Positions 10,835 to 22,043 of a DNA stretch of 64,000 nucleotides are shown in pieces. This stretch comes from Carposina sasakii (taxonomy: Eukaryota > Arthropoda > Insecta > Lepidoptera > Carposinidae): contig CP053155.1 of the NCBI GenBank assembly GCA_014607495.2, forward strand, positions 13,268,001 to 13,332,000, written 5' to 3'. The notes beneath the pieces are model-generated. The model was given only the letters and a program-made list of their open reading frames with translations, made no database searches and had not been told where the DNA came from. The number at the start of each line of letters is the position of its first letter. Position 1 is the first letter of the stretch. Position numbers and translations under genes: made by a program.

Positions 10835-11741
10835 TATGCTACAGCCAGCCGTAGAAAGACATTCGTCGCCCTGTTATCAAAGAAATTTTAATCATTCTGC
10901 CACGGATGTGTGGCTACAAAAAAACAACTATGCCAATAAATAAAATAACAAATATAGGCCATTGTGTGTTTACTATTAGCTTACTTATCTCTTCTTAGTT
11001 TGTAATTTATAAAAGGATTAAGGATTAAAGGATGAGATTATACACACATTTGACACGCCACGTGATAACACGCCGAAAATATTATATGAGTATGAGTATG
11101 GGGATAAAAAAAACATAAATGAAGTTGAGTTGACCCCAGAGATTTGGTAACTCCTCTTGTTGACCTCTACTTATAATGGTGATTCGGCGGGAAAAGCTGG
11201 AAGAGAGTGGGTGTGATTTGCTTGTGAAAATAAAAATTGTTATGTGTCCGTAAAGTAATGTTTTCTAGTAGACATGGGTAACTCCGGACACAACTATATC
11301 CTCGGATATATATCCAGAGGAGGATATGAATCAACTCCTTCACTTTAAAGAAAGTTACCATATTCTATATCCGACCCACTCCGACCTACCGAATAATGCC
11401 GAAGATAAGAATAAGTGCGCTAGACGGAATGCGAACGCGCCGGAACGCGCGGTACTATCGCAGTAGACGCATGAGCGCGAATGTAACGACATTACACGAG
11501 TATATACGAATACTCACGAGCGACAGGCATGCCGTTTAGTATAAATATTTGTTTTCGTAATTATAATTTTCAAAATTTCTATTTATTCCGTTTTATATTT
11601 GATCTTAAGTATTTTGTTTTTAATGTAAATAAAAGCTGTTTGGATTTGGAATTATTTTTAGGGCAATAGTTTTAGTGTACCTATTTAGTGATTTTTAAAT
11701 ACGCCTCAAATATTCTAATTATTATTTGGATAGATCATCCC

Positions 11742-11935
11742 AATCATATCTCGGTTCGCTTAATCTCTTCATTCCCGGATATGTACGCGAAGTTGGATCT
11801 GTTAAAAGGACACCTACAACAACCTAACCAAACCAATCCCAGTCATATCTCGCTCCACTTAATCTCTTCGTTCCCGGACATGCACGCGGAGTTGGATATG
11901 TTAAAAGGATATATATCCATAGTCGGAGTGATTTG
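11742..11935 (+). repeat. 99-bp in-frame tandem duplication
   Basis: Two copies begin at 11742 and 11841 and share ATATCTCG, CTTAATCTCTTC, TTCCCGGA and GAGTTGGAT-type words. In one frame they encode related peptides (ISSFPDMYAKLDLLKGH and ISSFPDMHAELDMLKGY), but most differences between copies change amino acids, so I see no sign of protein constraint. The end of the second copy (about 11900-11925) is one place where the arms differ by two bases. Mirror at about 24422-24615. Confidence 0.7.
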
Positions 11936-12479
11936 CTACATGTTCAATCCTTTCCGGGATATGATTAGCCCATGCCTATTTTCTAGTAGATTTATATTTT
12001 GTATACTTATAATGTGAATCTAGTGCATGTGTATGGTTTTATATGCGGATAAGCTAAGTAAAACTTTAGTCGGAATTCGATCTCTTCATGGGCTCATGTA
12101 AGTTGTTTCTGAAATTTATTTTGATTTTGACTAATTTTACACTCATTCTTGAGGTTTTTCTTGACGTTTCCATTCATCATCATCATTATCATCCGTCATA
12201 AATTCAGAAATCATTTTCTAAAGACATTGGCTGTATGGGCTTAATTCCCCTTAAATAAACAAAAAAAAACTACTTAGTTTGTGGTTGACAAAATGGTTGA
12301 CGGTTTGTTGTTCATATAGTGCATACTTGCATAGTGTATTTTAATTGAAAATAGTTTTGTTTTTGCTTATTATTTATGTTCAGTAATATTGTCAGATTGA
12401 CTACTATTAATAAATCTCCTTTATCTACAATAAAATAATAGGTATGTATATTATCTAATGTTTTATTTACCCTCGTTCG

Positions 12480-12665
12480 GAACTTCACAAGAATACATCA
12501 TCAGATGCACTTTCCGTGCATGTATGTAGTAAGAGTAGACCTTTGAGTACTAAGGAATACAGAGGCGTTTTCTCAGGAGATGTTCTAGAAACTTGCCAAT
12601 TATTTACATCAGGCTCCTCCATGCAAACGAGTCTAAAATATCCAACAGTCCTAGCAACATTAACA
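12480..12665 (+). repeat. Copy of the GATCCTGCAG dispersed repeat family (5' half)
   Basis: Contains AATACATCATCAGATGCAC, CATGTATGTAGTAAGAGTAG and CAGGCTCCTCCATGCAAACG, matching the first half of 47930-48140 and of 41110-41350. The second half is absent. Mirror at about 23692-23877. Confidence 0.5.
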
Positions 12666-13270
12666 ATATAACAAAAACTATTTCATGTTATCTAATTAAA
12701 TGTATTTTTAATATTATATGTATGTGGAATTAATAGGTTTACTGTAATAAGTAATATTACATTAAGTAAAGGAAGGGATAGTGAGGTGGACTTTGTTATG
12801 TGCAGTTTGTTTGCAGTAAAAATATTGCTGCTGTGCATGTGACTGGCTGTAGTGGAGAGGCGAGGCATAGGTGATGGATGTTACGTAAATGTTAGCTAGT
12901 GGTTTGTTCATGTTGCTTTCACAGCGACAGTCATTCTACATTGAAAATATCATCCCGTTGTTATTTCTTCATCATTATCACCTACCTTGTGTACATAATT
13001 TTTTATGTCTGGTAATATTACAGATATATTTTGTTGAAAGCACATTCCATATACAATTAATATGGTGCTTGATAGTGAACACAAGTTTGTCAGTTGCAGC
13101 ATCAGCAGAATAACTCCGGGAAGCTGGGATTGCACCATGTTTATATGGGTCACACTTGGCTCCTTTTATTGTTCTAATAACATATTTTATGTAAATTATA
13201 CTTAATGATTACAATGTGTTTATGTACATCCTTATTTCATTTAGGTACCTACAGTAACTCTATTTCCTAT

Positions 13271-14313
13271 TAGTGATGTGCTGGATCGTTAAAAATGTAT
13301 ATCGGCAGATAAGGATCCGAATACGGATATTTGATGTCAATATCAGAGGATACAGATCTAATCTTTCTTATGCAGTCGGTGTCGGTGCGCGCGACTGATA
13401 GATACCTACCTAATAAAAAAAAACATTTAATTCAAATTTAAATAAGTTTTGTTTTCTTAATAAAAGGTAATCATATGATCACCTTTTATTAACTTTTTAT
13501 AATATCGATCTCATTAAGAAGATAGTTGATTGTGCACCTTTGAGTTATGATAACTAACTACAACTTTTGCCACATAAAGGAGCCAAATATATAGGGTGAA
13601 AGTGACAGCTAGGCAAATATTGATATGCTGAATTCAGAAATTCTTACCATGATTTTGAGGTGAAAACCACTGAAAATTTTCCAAAACCTACTTAATGAAC
13701 CACACATTTAAAAAATTATGAAAAAAGTCTTATAATTTTGGAATTTTCCGACTTTTTTCATACATATATGTTTATTTTTTAAATAGTGTGGTTCGTTTAA
13801 GTAGGTTTTAGATAATGACTTAAAAACAACATTTTTACATAATGCTTATATGGATAATTTTCCAAATATATTGCTCTCATAAAAGTTCAATTAACTGATC
13901 AATCCCAAAGGAGCCACAAGTGATCCAAAAAACAGCAATGTATCACAAAATAACCAATAAGCCCATTTAACTAATCACAGGATCGCCCAATACAGTTGGC
14001 GCGGAAAGAAAACATGAGATTATTGCAAATAATCAAATTAAAAATGCATTTCCTGCGAGTACTATCGTTTAACTCAAAACAATGGTACTCGTTCAGTATT
14101 TCATTATTTGCCTAGCTGTCACACACACCCTGTATATGATTTTAAAATTATTTTATTGCTACCTAAGCACCTATTGAAAGAATTTCATCTATAAATTTAA
14201 AATTAATAAGGTAAGTATATCCGTAAAAGATCCACACAAAAAGTATTGGATACGGATCTTCATTTTGCTTCGGATATCCGCGGATACGGAAACGGACATC
14301 CGGCACATCGCTA
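13271..14313. mobile_element. hAT-like non-autonomous DNA transposon
   Basis: Terminal inverted repeats TAGTGATGTGCTGGAT and ATCCGGCACATCGCTA, with extended GGATACGGATAT-type inner repeats. It is flanked by TTTCCTAT (13263-13270) and CTTCCTAT (14314-14321), an 8-bp target duplication with one mismatch. No transposase is encoded. A younger MITE sits inside. Mirror at 22044-23087. Confidence 0.8.
13592..14132. mobile_element. TA-flanked MITE nested in the hAT-like element
   Basis: Ends are TAGGGTGAAAGTGACAGCTA and TAGCTGTCACACACACCCTG, each next to TA. Inner inverted words (ACCTACTTAA / TTAAGTAGGT) allow further folding. Mirror at 22225-22766. Confidence 0.75.
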
Positions 14314-14709
14314 CTTCCTATACAGGTATTTTTCGTTGCCACCCTTAACGAAGGGTACGTACTCTATAGATCAAATAAAGTAAGTTTATGCCAAAAAAAA
14401 TGCAAGTGGGAAAAGATGAAATTATTTTTTATTACTTGATTGGGCGAAATGTTGTAGTGTCCAGTGTTTACCTATGTTAGTTTTTTCATAGACAGGTATT
14501 AATTATTTCTCGTGGAAAAATCTTGCTACACGCGTTTATGTGCATTTATGCAGTAAAACGCAGTCTATTTACTCAACTTTGGACCCTATAATATTTTGGA
14601 AACCAGACACTTCCCAGGTAAGTATATTCTTTGCTTTCCAGGTAAGCTTCCATGGAGAAAAATGATCGTTGTGAGGAGATTCATCAAAATCATTCTGTAT
14701 ATACATACA

Positions 14710-14942
14710 ATAAGGTCTATCCAAAATTAGTAATTATCTTTTGACACGAAATTAGGTATAAAAAGAAACAACTTTCACTATGGGACCAACTGAAATATTG
14801 AAAAAAAATATATATTTGCTGTTCCATATAGGTACAATCTCGAATCTGATTTTTTTAAAATATTTGTGAGTGGGTTCCATAATGAAAGTTGTTTCTTTTT
14901 ACATACCTAGTAAGATAATCACTAATTTTGGATAGACCTTAT
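14710..14942. mobile_element. Foldback MITE
   Basis: ATAAGGTCTATCCAAAATTA at the left is mirrored by TAATTTTGGATAGACCTTAT at the right; inside, AAAAAGAAACAACTTTCA pairs with GAAAGTTGTTTCTTTTT. A related single arm is at about 403-525. The bases just before it (14545-14700) and just after it (14985-15095) carry two versions of a second repeat (CTACACGCGT, ACCAGACACTTCCCAGGT). Confidence 0.7.
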
Positions 14943-15166
14943 ATACATATATGTTATAAAATTATTAATACATTTATACTTGCTACACGCGTCAATGTGC
15001 ATTTATGAAGAAAAACGCAGTGTATTTACTCAAGTTTGGGCCCTAATAATTTGGAAACCAGACACTTCCCAGGTATGCTTCCATGGAGAAAATTGATCGG
15101 GATGATGTAGAGATTCTATAGTTTTCGGGAACGTTGACGACCAAAAATCATCCTGTTGTACATATT

Positions 15167-15426
15167 CAGAATGTAATAAAAAGGGTATGTTAAGCAAAAA
15201 GCTATGAATATAGCCCATTATAAAGAGTCTATTCCCGAAACATAAGACTCGAAATCTCATGTTTATTTTTCAAGATTGTATGAACATTCCTGAGTTGTTT
15301 ATGAAATCTCCATACTAACTGGAAAAATAAACATTTGATTTAGAGTCTCAAATTTTGGGAATAGGTTTTCTATAGTGGGCTATCTTTATAGCTTTTCGCT
15401 TAACATACCCCTTTTGTTACACCCTG
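15167..15426. mobile_element. MITE of the CAGGGTGTAACAAAAAGGG family, copy 1
   Basis: Right end AAGGGG..GTTACACCCTG (minus orientation) and a degenerate left end CAGAATGTAATAAAAAGGG, followed on both sides by GGTATGTTAAGC. Inside are AGCCCATTATA / TATAGTGGGCT inverted words. Same family as 49474-49727 and 37387-37597. Mirror at 20932-21191. Confidence 0.75.
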
Positions 15427-15430
15427 TATA

Positions 15431-15928
15431 CAGGGTGTAACAGAAGGGGTATGTTAGGCGAAATTATTATGAATAGCAAAATAAATTGTAGTAAAACTTG
15501 ATAGGTACTCGAAAGCATACTTTTTTTATTTTTCAAGATTGTAGTTTAAAATTTATTTCCAACGTACACACAGTAGCTAATTAATAATACAGATTGATAA
15601 AAAGGTGGTTGTGTAGCATTGTATAGGGTTAAGTAAACAGTGACACACAGTAAGCTAATTCTAAGCCTGTCTCATGGGTGTCTGTTGGTTAATAAGTTAT
15701 TTAGGAATTCTCCATACTCTATGTAAAAATAAATATATGATTTCGTGTCTCAAACTATTGTGGAGGTTTATTCCCGGTCGTCCCCACTGGGCAAAATTTC
15801 GCTAGTCCCCAGCAATAACGATTGGACGTCAATTTTGACTTCCCCAGTGGGGACGACCATAGAAATGTAAGAGGAGATACCAAATCCCTGGGGACGACCG
15901 GGAATGAACCACACCCGGTTACGCCTTG
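15431..15928. mobile_element. MITE of the CAGGGTGTAAC family, copy 2, abutting copy 1
   Basis: Starts CAGGGTGTAACAGAAGGGG directly after TATA shared with copy 1, and ends with a degenerate GGTTACGCCTTG before TA. It is longer than its relatives because another inverted-repeat element (15765-15910) has inserted. Mirror at 20430-20927. Confidence 0.65.
15765..15910. mobile_element. Short MITE with TTCCCGGTCGTCCCCA ends
   Basis: GGTTTATTCCCGGTCGTCCC at the left is mirrored by GGGACGACCGGGAATGAACC at the right. A second internal pair (GTCCCCACTGG / CCAGTGGGGAC) gives a cruciform-like layout of four GGGGAC blocks. Nested in the preceding MITE. Mirror at about 20448-20593. Confidence 0.75.
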
Positions 15929-16468
15929 TATAATAAAAAATGCTGTGTCCTGAATCCTTAGGAATGCTATAAATAAATGCGAAAGTTTGTGCGTTTCATC
16001 ATATATCTTTATTTTTATTTATTTGGGACAGTTAACAACTGTATACAAAAATACATAGTTAGGTATTGTTTTTAAAGTATAAATAAGTAGTCCACTACAC
16101 TATCCACAAGTTACAAAAGAAGGTTACACAAGACTATACATCACTGATGAGATACTTTAGCACCACCATGGATGCTGCAAATTTCTGAATTCATTATGTA
16201 CGCGACAGATAAAATATGTCAATATCTAAGAAGTATTCATTATAGGAGTTTACGCCTTAAAGGAGATCTTATACCTGCATATAGTTCCGATTGATGATGG
16301 CGCTAGTTAATATAAAGGTTAATATGTGTATCATGGAATAAATCCTTTGCCTGATTTCGGAACTAAACATTGTTTGTATGAAAAGAAAATGTGGGAAAGT
16401 AATGCACATAGTAACTAGTGCCCTCATTCATGTGAAACACAGTGCGAACAGACTAGTGTTGCCGAACT

Positions 16469-17504
16469 ATCGATAGTTGACCTCGGAAATCATCTAATAT
16501 TGATAGCTAAATTTTGTAAAATAGTATCAGTATACTGCAATATTATCGATAGTATTGAAGCGCAATATCGAATCACTAACAATAGTATCGGCCATGACTA
16601 TTATAATAGTAAAAATAATTGATAGTATTGATATGTTTGCGGGGTCGATAGTAGGCTGTGATTCAATTGTATTGTGTATGAATATTGGTTGATGTGGCTA
16701 GTATATGTTATGAGGCTCTTATCTTGATTTGATGTGTAAGGGTTTTACAAAGCGTCAACGCCACAGCGGTGAGTAAAAAACCATCTAGTTTCCTGTCATT
16801 CACTAGACAATTTATATTAGCAATACCTGAGCAATAATTGAGAAAAAGGCCACTTGGGTCAAAACTATTGTTATTGCAATGTTCAGTAGCAATAGTATCG
16901 ATAGTGCATTCGATATTGAGCTTCGATGGTATTGATGTATGTCGATAGTATTGCTATCACACTATCGATACTATTGATTTTGCCCAACTAAGGGTCAACA
17001 CTAGACATCACACAGGCACAAGAGTCTGAAGTAGGTATGTACCTATACCTACCTAGATAATGTTGCCTGCCGGACTATTTATAGTATCGACATAGAGGAA
17101 TAAGAAGACTTATTTATCTTATTCCTTTATGGTATCGATAGCTTCTTGTCTGTTTCAAAGATAGTGCTCCGGTCAGGACGTGGTCGTTCTTTGGCGCAAA
17201 AATACGCTTCGGGTTGCGGGCCTTGGGGCAACCCCCGTGCCCGGGCAAAATTCTCGGCGCGCGACAACTTAAGTGGCCCTTAAAGGGGACAACATGGGTC
17301 GGAGAGTCTGACCCATTTAGAAAGGGAAAGATGCGGCTGGCCGGGGGAAGCGGGCCGGGCTAGTCAAGCCCTGGTATTACCAGGGTGCACCCGGCCACTT
17401 GAGCCGCCACTGCCGCCGGTCAGTTCGCGAAAGAAGAGGAAGGAGAAGAAAAGGAAGGAATGACAAGAAGATCGTGTGATGCCGGTCAGTCAGTCATTAT
17501 CGAT
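16469..17504. repeat. Cluster of ATCGAT / CTATCGATAG sites
   Basis: ATCGAT occurs at 16469, 16545, 16897, 16964, 17134 and 17499, mostly as TATCGATA or ACTATCGATAGT, with many one-off variants (GTCGATAGTA, TTGATAGTATTG) between. This is far denser than elsewhere in the window. It could be a repeat built of a degenerate ATCGATAGTATTG unit or a protein-binding cluster; TATCGATA is the known DREF-binding DRE word in Drosophila. Mirror at about 18854-19889. Confidence 0.6.
17165..17470. other. GC-rich hairpin-rich block near the palindrome centre
   Basis: About 300 bp of GC-rich sequence in AT-rich surroundings. Compact stems are visible: TGGGTC..GACCCA (around 17295-17315), CCCTGGTATTACCAGGG (around 17370-17386) and GGCCGGG..CACCCGGCCA. 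GCCGGTCAG occurs at the right end and again near 17480, with CCGGTCAGG at the left end. No long frame. It may be the untranslated end of a LINE or a structured non-coding repeat; I do not recognise it. Mirror at about 18888-19193. Confidence 0.5.
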
Positions 17505-17990
17505 AAAAGTTAAGAGGGCTTGAGGAGTATTAGGGTTAACTGAGATAGTATCTCCCAAAATTCTTACAGGAAAGGGAATTCCACCTTTTACGAAAAATCG
17601 CTTTATAATATTGATCAATGAAATTAAATATGTACCCACATGTTCGTCAGGTGTATGGGAGCCTTTTTTAAAGATTGTATTTCTTTAAGTTTCTACGGAA
17701 AAAGGACAAACTTGGAAATCCCCCAAATTTTTCCCCCACAAAAACAGTCACGAAGTTTCATAATAGATAATCTGCTTAAATAAAATAAAGTAAGTTATTT
17801 CTGCAAATCTTATTGATTTTCACTAATTTCACATTCGTTTTCCCGGTGTTTCCATTCATCATCCATCATAAATTCAGAAATCATTATTAAAGACAATGGC
17901 TGTATGGGCTTAGTTCCCCTTGCCTTTCCTTCGGGATAAACTAAACAAAAGAAAACTAGGTATCGATTCGATATGTATAATGTAATGCTC

Positions 17991-18377
17991 GGGTGAGTAT
18001 AAAGCGCATACAAGGATTTCGCGTATCGTACATGACACCTCCGGAAATGCACGACAAATACTTCGATACATGTACTCCGTGTAACACGAACTATCGCACG
18101 GACATGGAATTGTCAGACATGGAATACACAGCTAATACTGCACAGCTCATTACTACGCGTCCCGGATTGTACACCTGCGTACTTCGCGTACGAGTTACTT
18201 TGAGTACGACCTTGGACCGAGCGTTGCCCCCGTGACGTCACGCACGCCGTCTCTGTCTTACATTCTCCTCTATGTGTGGGTTTGTGCGTTGTGCGCATGC
18301 TCCGCGCACACACAGCGCGAAACGGAAATCTACCAATTCTACCAAATGACACGAATAATGTAGGTATTGAGCATTAC
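17991..18377 (+). repeat. S2: central spacer of the palindrome, duplicate of S1
   Basis: 387 bp identical to 2648-3034 and in the same orientation. Its first base follows GTAATGCTC, the inner end of arm A, and its last nine bases GAGCATTAC are at the same time the first nine bases of the inverted arm. The unpaired loop between arms is thus 17991-18368. Confidence 0.9.
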
Positions 18378-20429
18378 ATTATACATATCGAATCGATACC
18401 TAGTTTTCTTTTGTTTAGTTTATCCCGAAGGAAAGGCAAGGGGAACTAAGCCCATACAGCCATTGTCTTTAATAATGATTTCTGAATTTATGATGGATGA
18501 TGAATGGAAACACCGGGAAAACGAATGTGAAATTAGTGAAAATCAATAAGATTTGCAGAAATAACTTACTTTATTTTATTTAAGCAGATTATCTATTATG
18601 AAACTTCGTGACTGTTTTTGTGGGGGAAAAATTTGGGGGATTTCCAAGTTTGTCCTTTTTCCGTAGAAACTTAAAGAAATACAATCTTTAAAAAAGGCTC
18701 CCATACACCTGACGAACATGTGGGTACATATTTAATTTCATTGATCAATATTATAAAGCGATTTTTCGTAAAAGGTGGAATTCCCTTTCCTGTAAGAATT
18801 TTGGGAGATACTATCTCAGTTAACCCTAATACTCCTCAAGCCCTCTTAACTTTTATCGATAATGACTGACTGACCGGCATCACACGATCTTCTTGTCATT
18901 CCTTCCTTTTCTTCTCCTTCCTCTTCTTTCGCGAACTGACCGGCGGCAGTGGCGGCTCAAGTGGCCGGGTGCACCCTGGTAATACCAGGGCTTGACTAGC
19001 CCGGCCCGCTTCCCCCGGCCAGCCGCATCTTTCCCTTTCTAAATGGGTCAGACTCTCCGACCCATGTTGTCCCCTTTAAGGGCCACTTAAGTTGTCGCGC
19101 GCCGAGAATTTTGCCCGGGCACGGGGGTTGCCCCAAGGCCCGCAACCCGAAGCGTATTTTTGCGCCAAAGAACGACCACGTCCTGACCGGAGCACTATCT
19201 TTGAAACAGACAAGAAGCTATCGATACCATAAAGGAATAAGATAAATAAGTCTTCTTATTCCTCTATGTCGATACTATAAATAGTCCGGCAGGCAACATT
19301 ATCTAGGTAGGTATAGGTACATACCTACTTCAGACTCTTGTGCCTGTGTGATGTCTAGTGTTGACCCTTAGTTGGGCAAAATCAATAGTATCGATAGTGT
19401 GATAGCAATACTATCGACATACATCAATACCATCGAAGCTCAATATCGAATGCACTATCGATACTATTGCTACTGAACATTGCAATAACAATAGTTTTGA
19501 CCCAAGTGGCCTTTTTCTCAATTATTGCTCAGGTATTGCTAATATAAATTGTCTAGTGAATGACAGGAAACTAGATGGTTTTTTACTCACCGCTGTGGCG
19601 TTGACGCTTTGTAAAACCCTTACACATCAAATCAAGATAAGAGCCTCATAACATATACTAGCCACATCAACCAATATTCATACACAATACAATTGAATCA
19701 CAGCCTACTATCGACCCCGCAAACATATCAATACTATCAATTATTTTTACTATTATAATAGTCATGGCCGATACTATTGTTAGTGATTCGATATTGCGCT
19801 TCAATACTATCGATAATATTGCAGTATACTGATACTATTTTACAAAATTTAGCTATCAATATTAGATGATTTCCGAGGTCAACTATCGATAGTTCGGCAA
19901 CACTAGTCTGTTCGCACTGTGTTTCACATGAATGAGGGCACTAGTTACTATGTGCATTACTTTCCCACATTTTCTTTTCATACAAACAATGTTTAGTTCC
20001 GAAATCAGGCAAAGGATTTATTCCATGATACACATATTAACCTTTATATTAACTAGCGCCATCATCAATCGGAACTATATGCAGGTATAAGATCTCCTTT
20101 AAGGCGTAAACTCCTATAATGAATACTTCTTAGATATTGACATATTTTATCTGTCGCGTACATAATGAATTCAGAAATTTGCAGCATCCATGGTGGTGCT
20201 AAAGTATCTCATCAGTGATGTATAGTCTTGTGTAACCTTCTTTTGTAACTTGTGGATAGTGTAGTGGACTACTTATTTATACTTTAAAAACAATACCTAA
20301 CTATGTATTTTTGTATACAGTTGTTAACTGTCCCAAATAAATAAAAATAAAGATATATGATGAAACGCACAAACTTTCGCATTTATTTATAGCATTCCTA
20401 AGGATTCAGGACACAGCATTTTTTATTAT

Positions 20430-21191
20430 ACAAGGCGTAACCGGGTGTGGTTCATTCCCGGTCGTCCCCAGGGATTTGGTATCTCCTCTTACATTTCTAT
20501 GGTCGTCCCCACTGGGGAAGTCAAAATTGACGTCCAATCGTTATTGCTGGGGACTAGCGAAATTTTGCCCAGTGGGGACGACCGGGAATAAACCTCCACA
20601 ATAGTTTGAGACACGAAATCATATATTTATTTTTACATAGAGTATGGAGAATTCCTAAATAACTTATTAACCAACAGACACCCATGAGACAGGCTTAGAA
20701 TTAGCTTACTGTGTGTCACTGTTTACTTAACCCTATACAATGCTACACAACCACCTTTTTATCAATCTGTATTATTAATTAGCTACTGTGTGTACGTTGG
20801 AAATAAATTTTAAACTACAATCTTGAAAAATAAAAAAGTATGCTTTCGAGTACCTATCAAGTTTTACTACAATTTATTTTGCTATTCATAATAATTTCGC
20901 CTAACATACCCCTTCTGTTACACCCTGTATACAGGGTGTAACAAAAGGGGTATGTTAAGCGAAAAGCTATAAAGATAGCCCACTATAGAAAACCTATTCC
21001 CAAAATTTGAGACTCTAAATCAAATGTTTATTTTTCCAGTTAGTATGGAGATTTCATAAACAACTCAGGAATGTTCATACAATCTTGAAAAATAAACATG
21101 AGATTTCGAGTCTTATGTTTCGGGAATAGACTCTTTATAATGGGCTATATTCATAGCTTTTTGCTTAACATACCCTTTTTATTACATTCTG
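20430..21191. mobile_element. Mirror copies of the two abutting CAGGGTGTAAC MITEs
   Basis: Inverted images of 15167-15426 (here 20932-21191) and 15431-15928 (here 20430-20927). The perfect 26-bp self-complementary junction is at 20917-20942. Confidence 0.8.
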
Positions 21192-22043
21192 AATATGTAC
21201 AACAGGATGATTTTTGGTCGTCAACGTTCCCGAAAACTATAGAATCTCTACATCATCCCGATCAATTTTCTCCATGGAAGCATACCTGGGAAGTGTCTGG
21301 TTTCCAAATTATTAGGGCCCAAACTTGAGTAAATACACTGCGTTTTTCTTCATAAATGCACATTGACGCGTGTAGCAAGTATAAATGTATTAATTATTTT
21401 ATAACATATATGTATATAAGGTCTATCCAAAATTAGTGATTATCTTACTAGGTATGTAAAAAGAAACAACTTTCATTATGGAACCCACTCACAAATATTT
21501 AAAAAAAATCAGATTCGAGATTGTACCTATATGGAACAGCAAATATATATTTTTTTCAATATTTCAGTTGGTCTCATAGTGAAAGTTGTTTCTTTTTATA
21601 CCTAATTTCGTGTCAAAAGATAATTACTAATTTTGGATAGACCTTATTGTATGTATATACAGAATGATTTTGATGAATCTCCTCACAACGATCATTTTTC
21701 TCCATGGAAGCTTACCTGGAAAGCAAAGAATATACTTACCTGGGAAGTGTCTGGTTTCCAAAATATTATAGGGTCCAAAGTTGAGTAAATAGACTGCGTT
21801 TTACTGCATAAATGCACATAAACGCGTGTAGCAAGATTTTTCCACGAGAAATAATTAATACCTGTCTATGAAAAAACTAACATAGGTAAACACTGGACAC
21901 TACAACATTTCGCCCAATCAAGTAATAAAAAATAATTTCATCTTTTCCCACTTGCATTTTTTTTGGCATAAACTTACTTTATTTGATCTATAGAGTACGT
22001 ACCCTTCGTTAAGGGTGGCAACGAAAAATACCTGTATAGGAAG

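Larger units (their letters stand above)
3035..17990 (+). repeat. Left arm (A) of a giant palindrome
   Basis: About 14.96 kb that reappears in reverse complement at 18369-33332. Matching positions sum to about 36,357-36,359 in the inner part and to 36,367 near the outer end; the shift is mainly a 10-bp indel near the (TA)n tract. Every open frame in this arm has its mirror in the other. Identity is very high: I found only scattered single-base differences and short indels. The arm begins GGGTGAACGG and ends GTAATGCTC. Confidence 0.95.
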
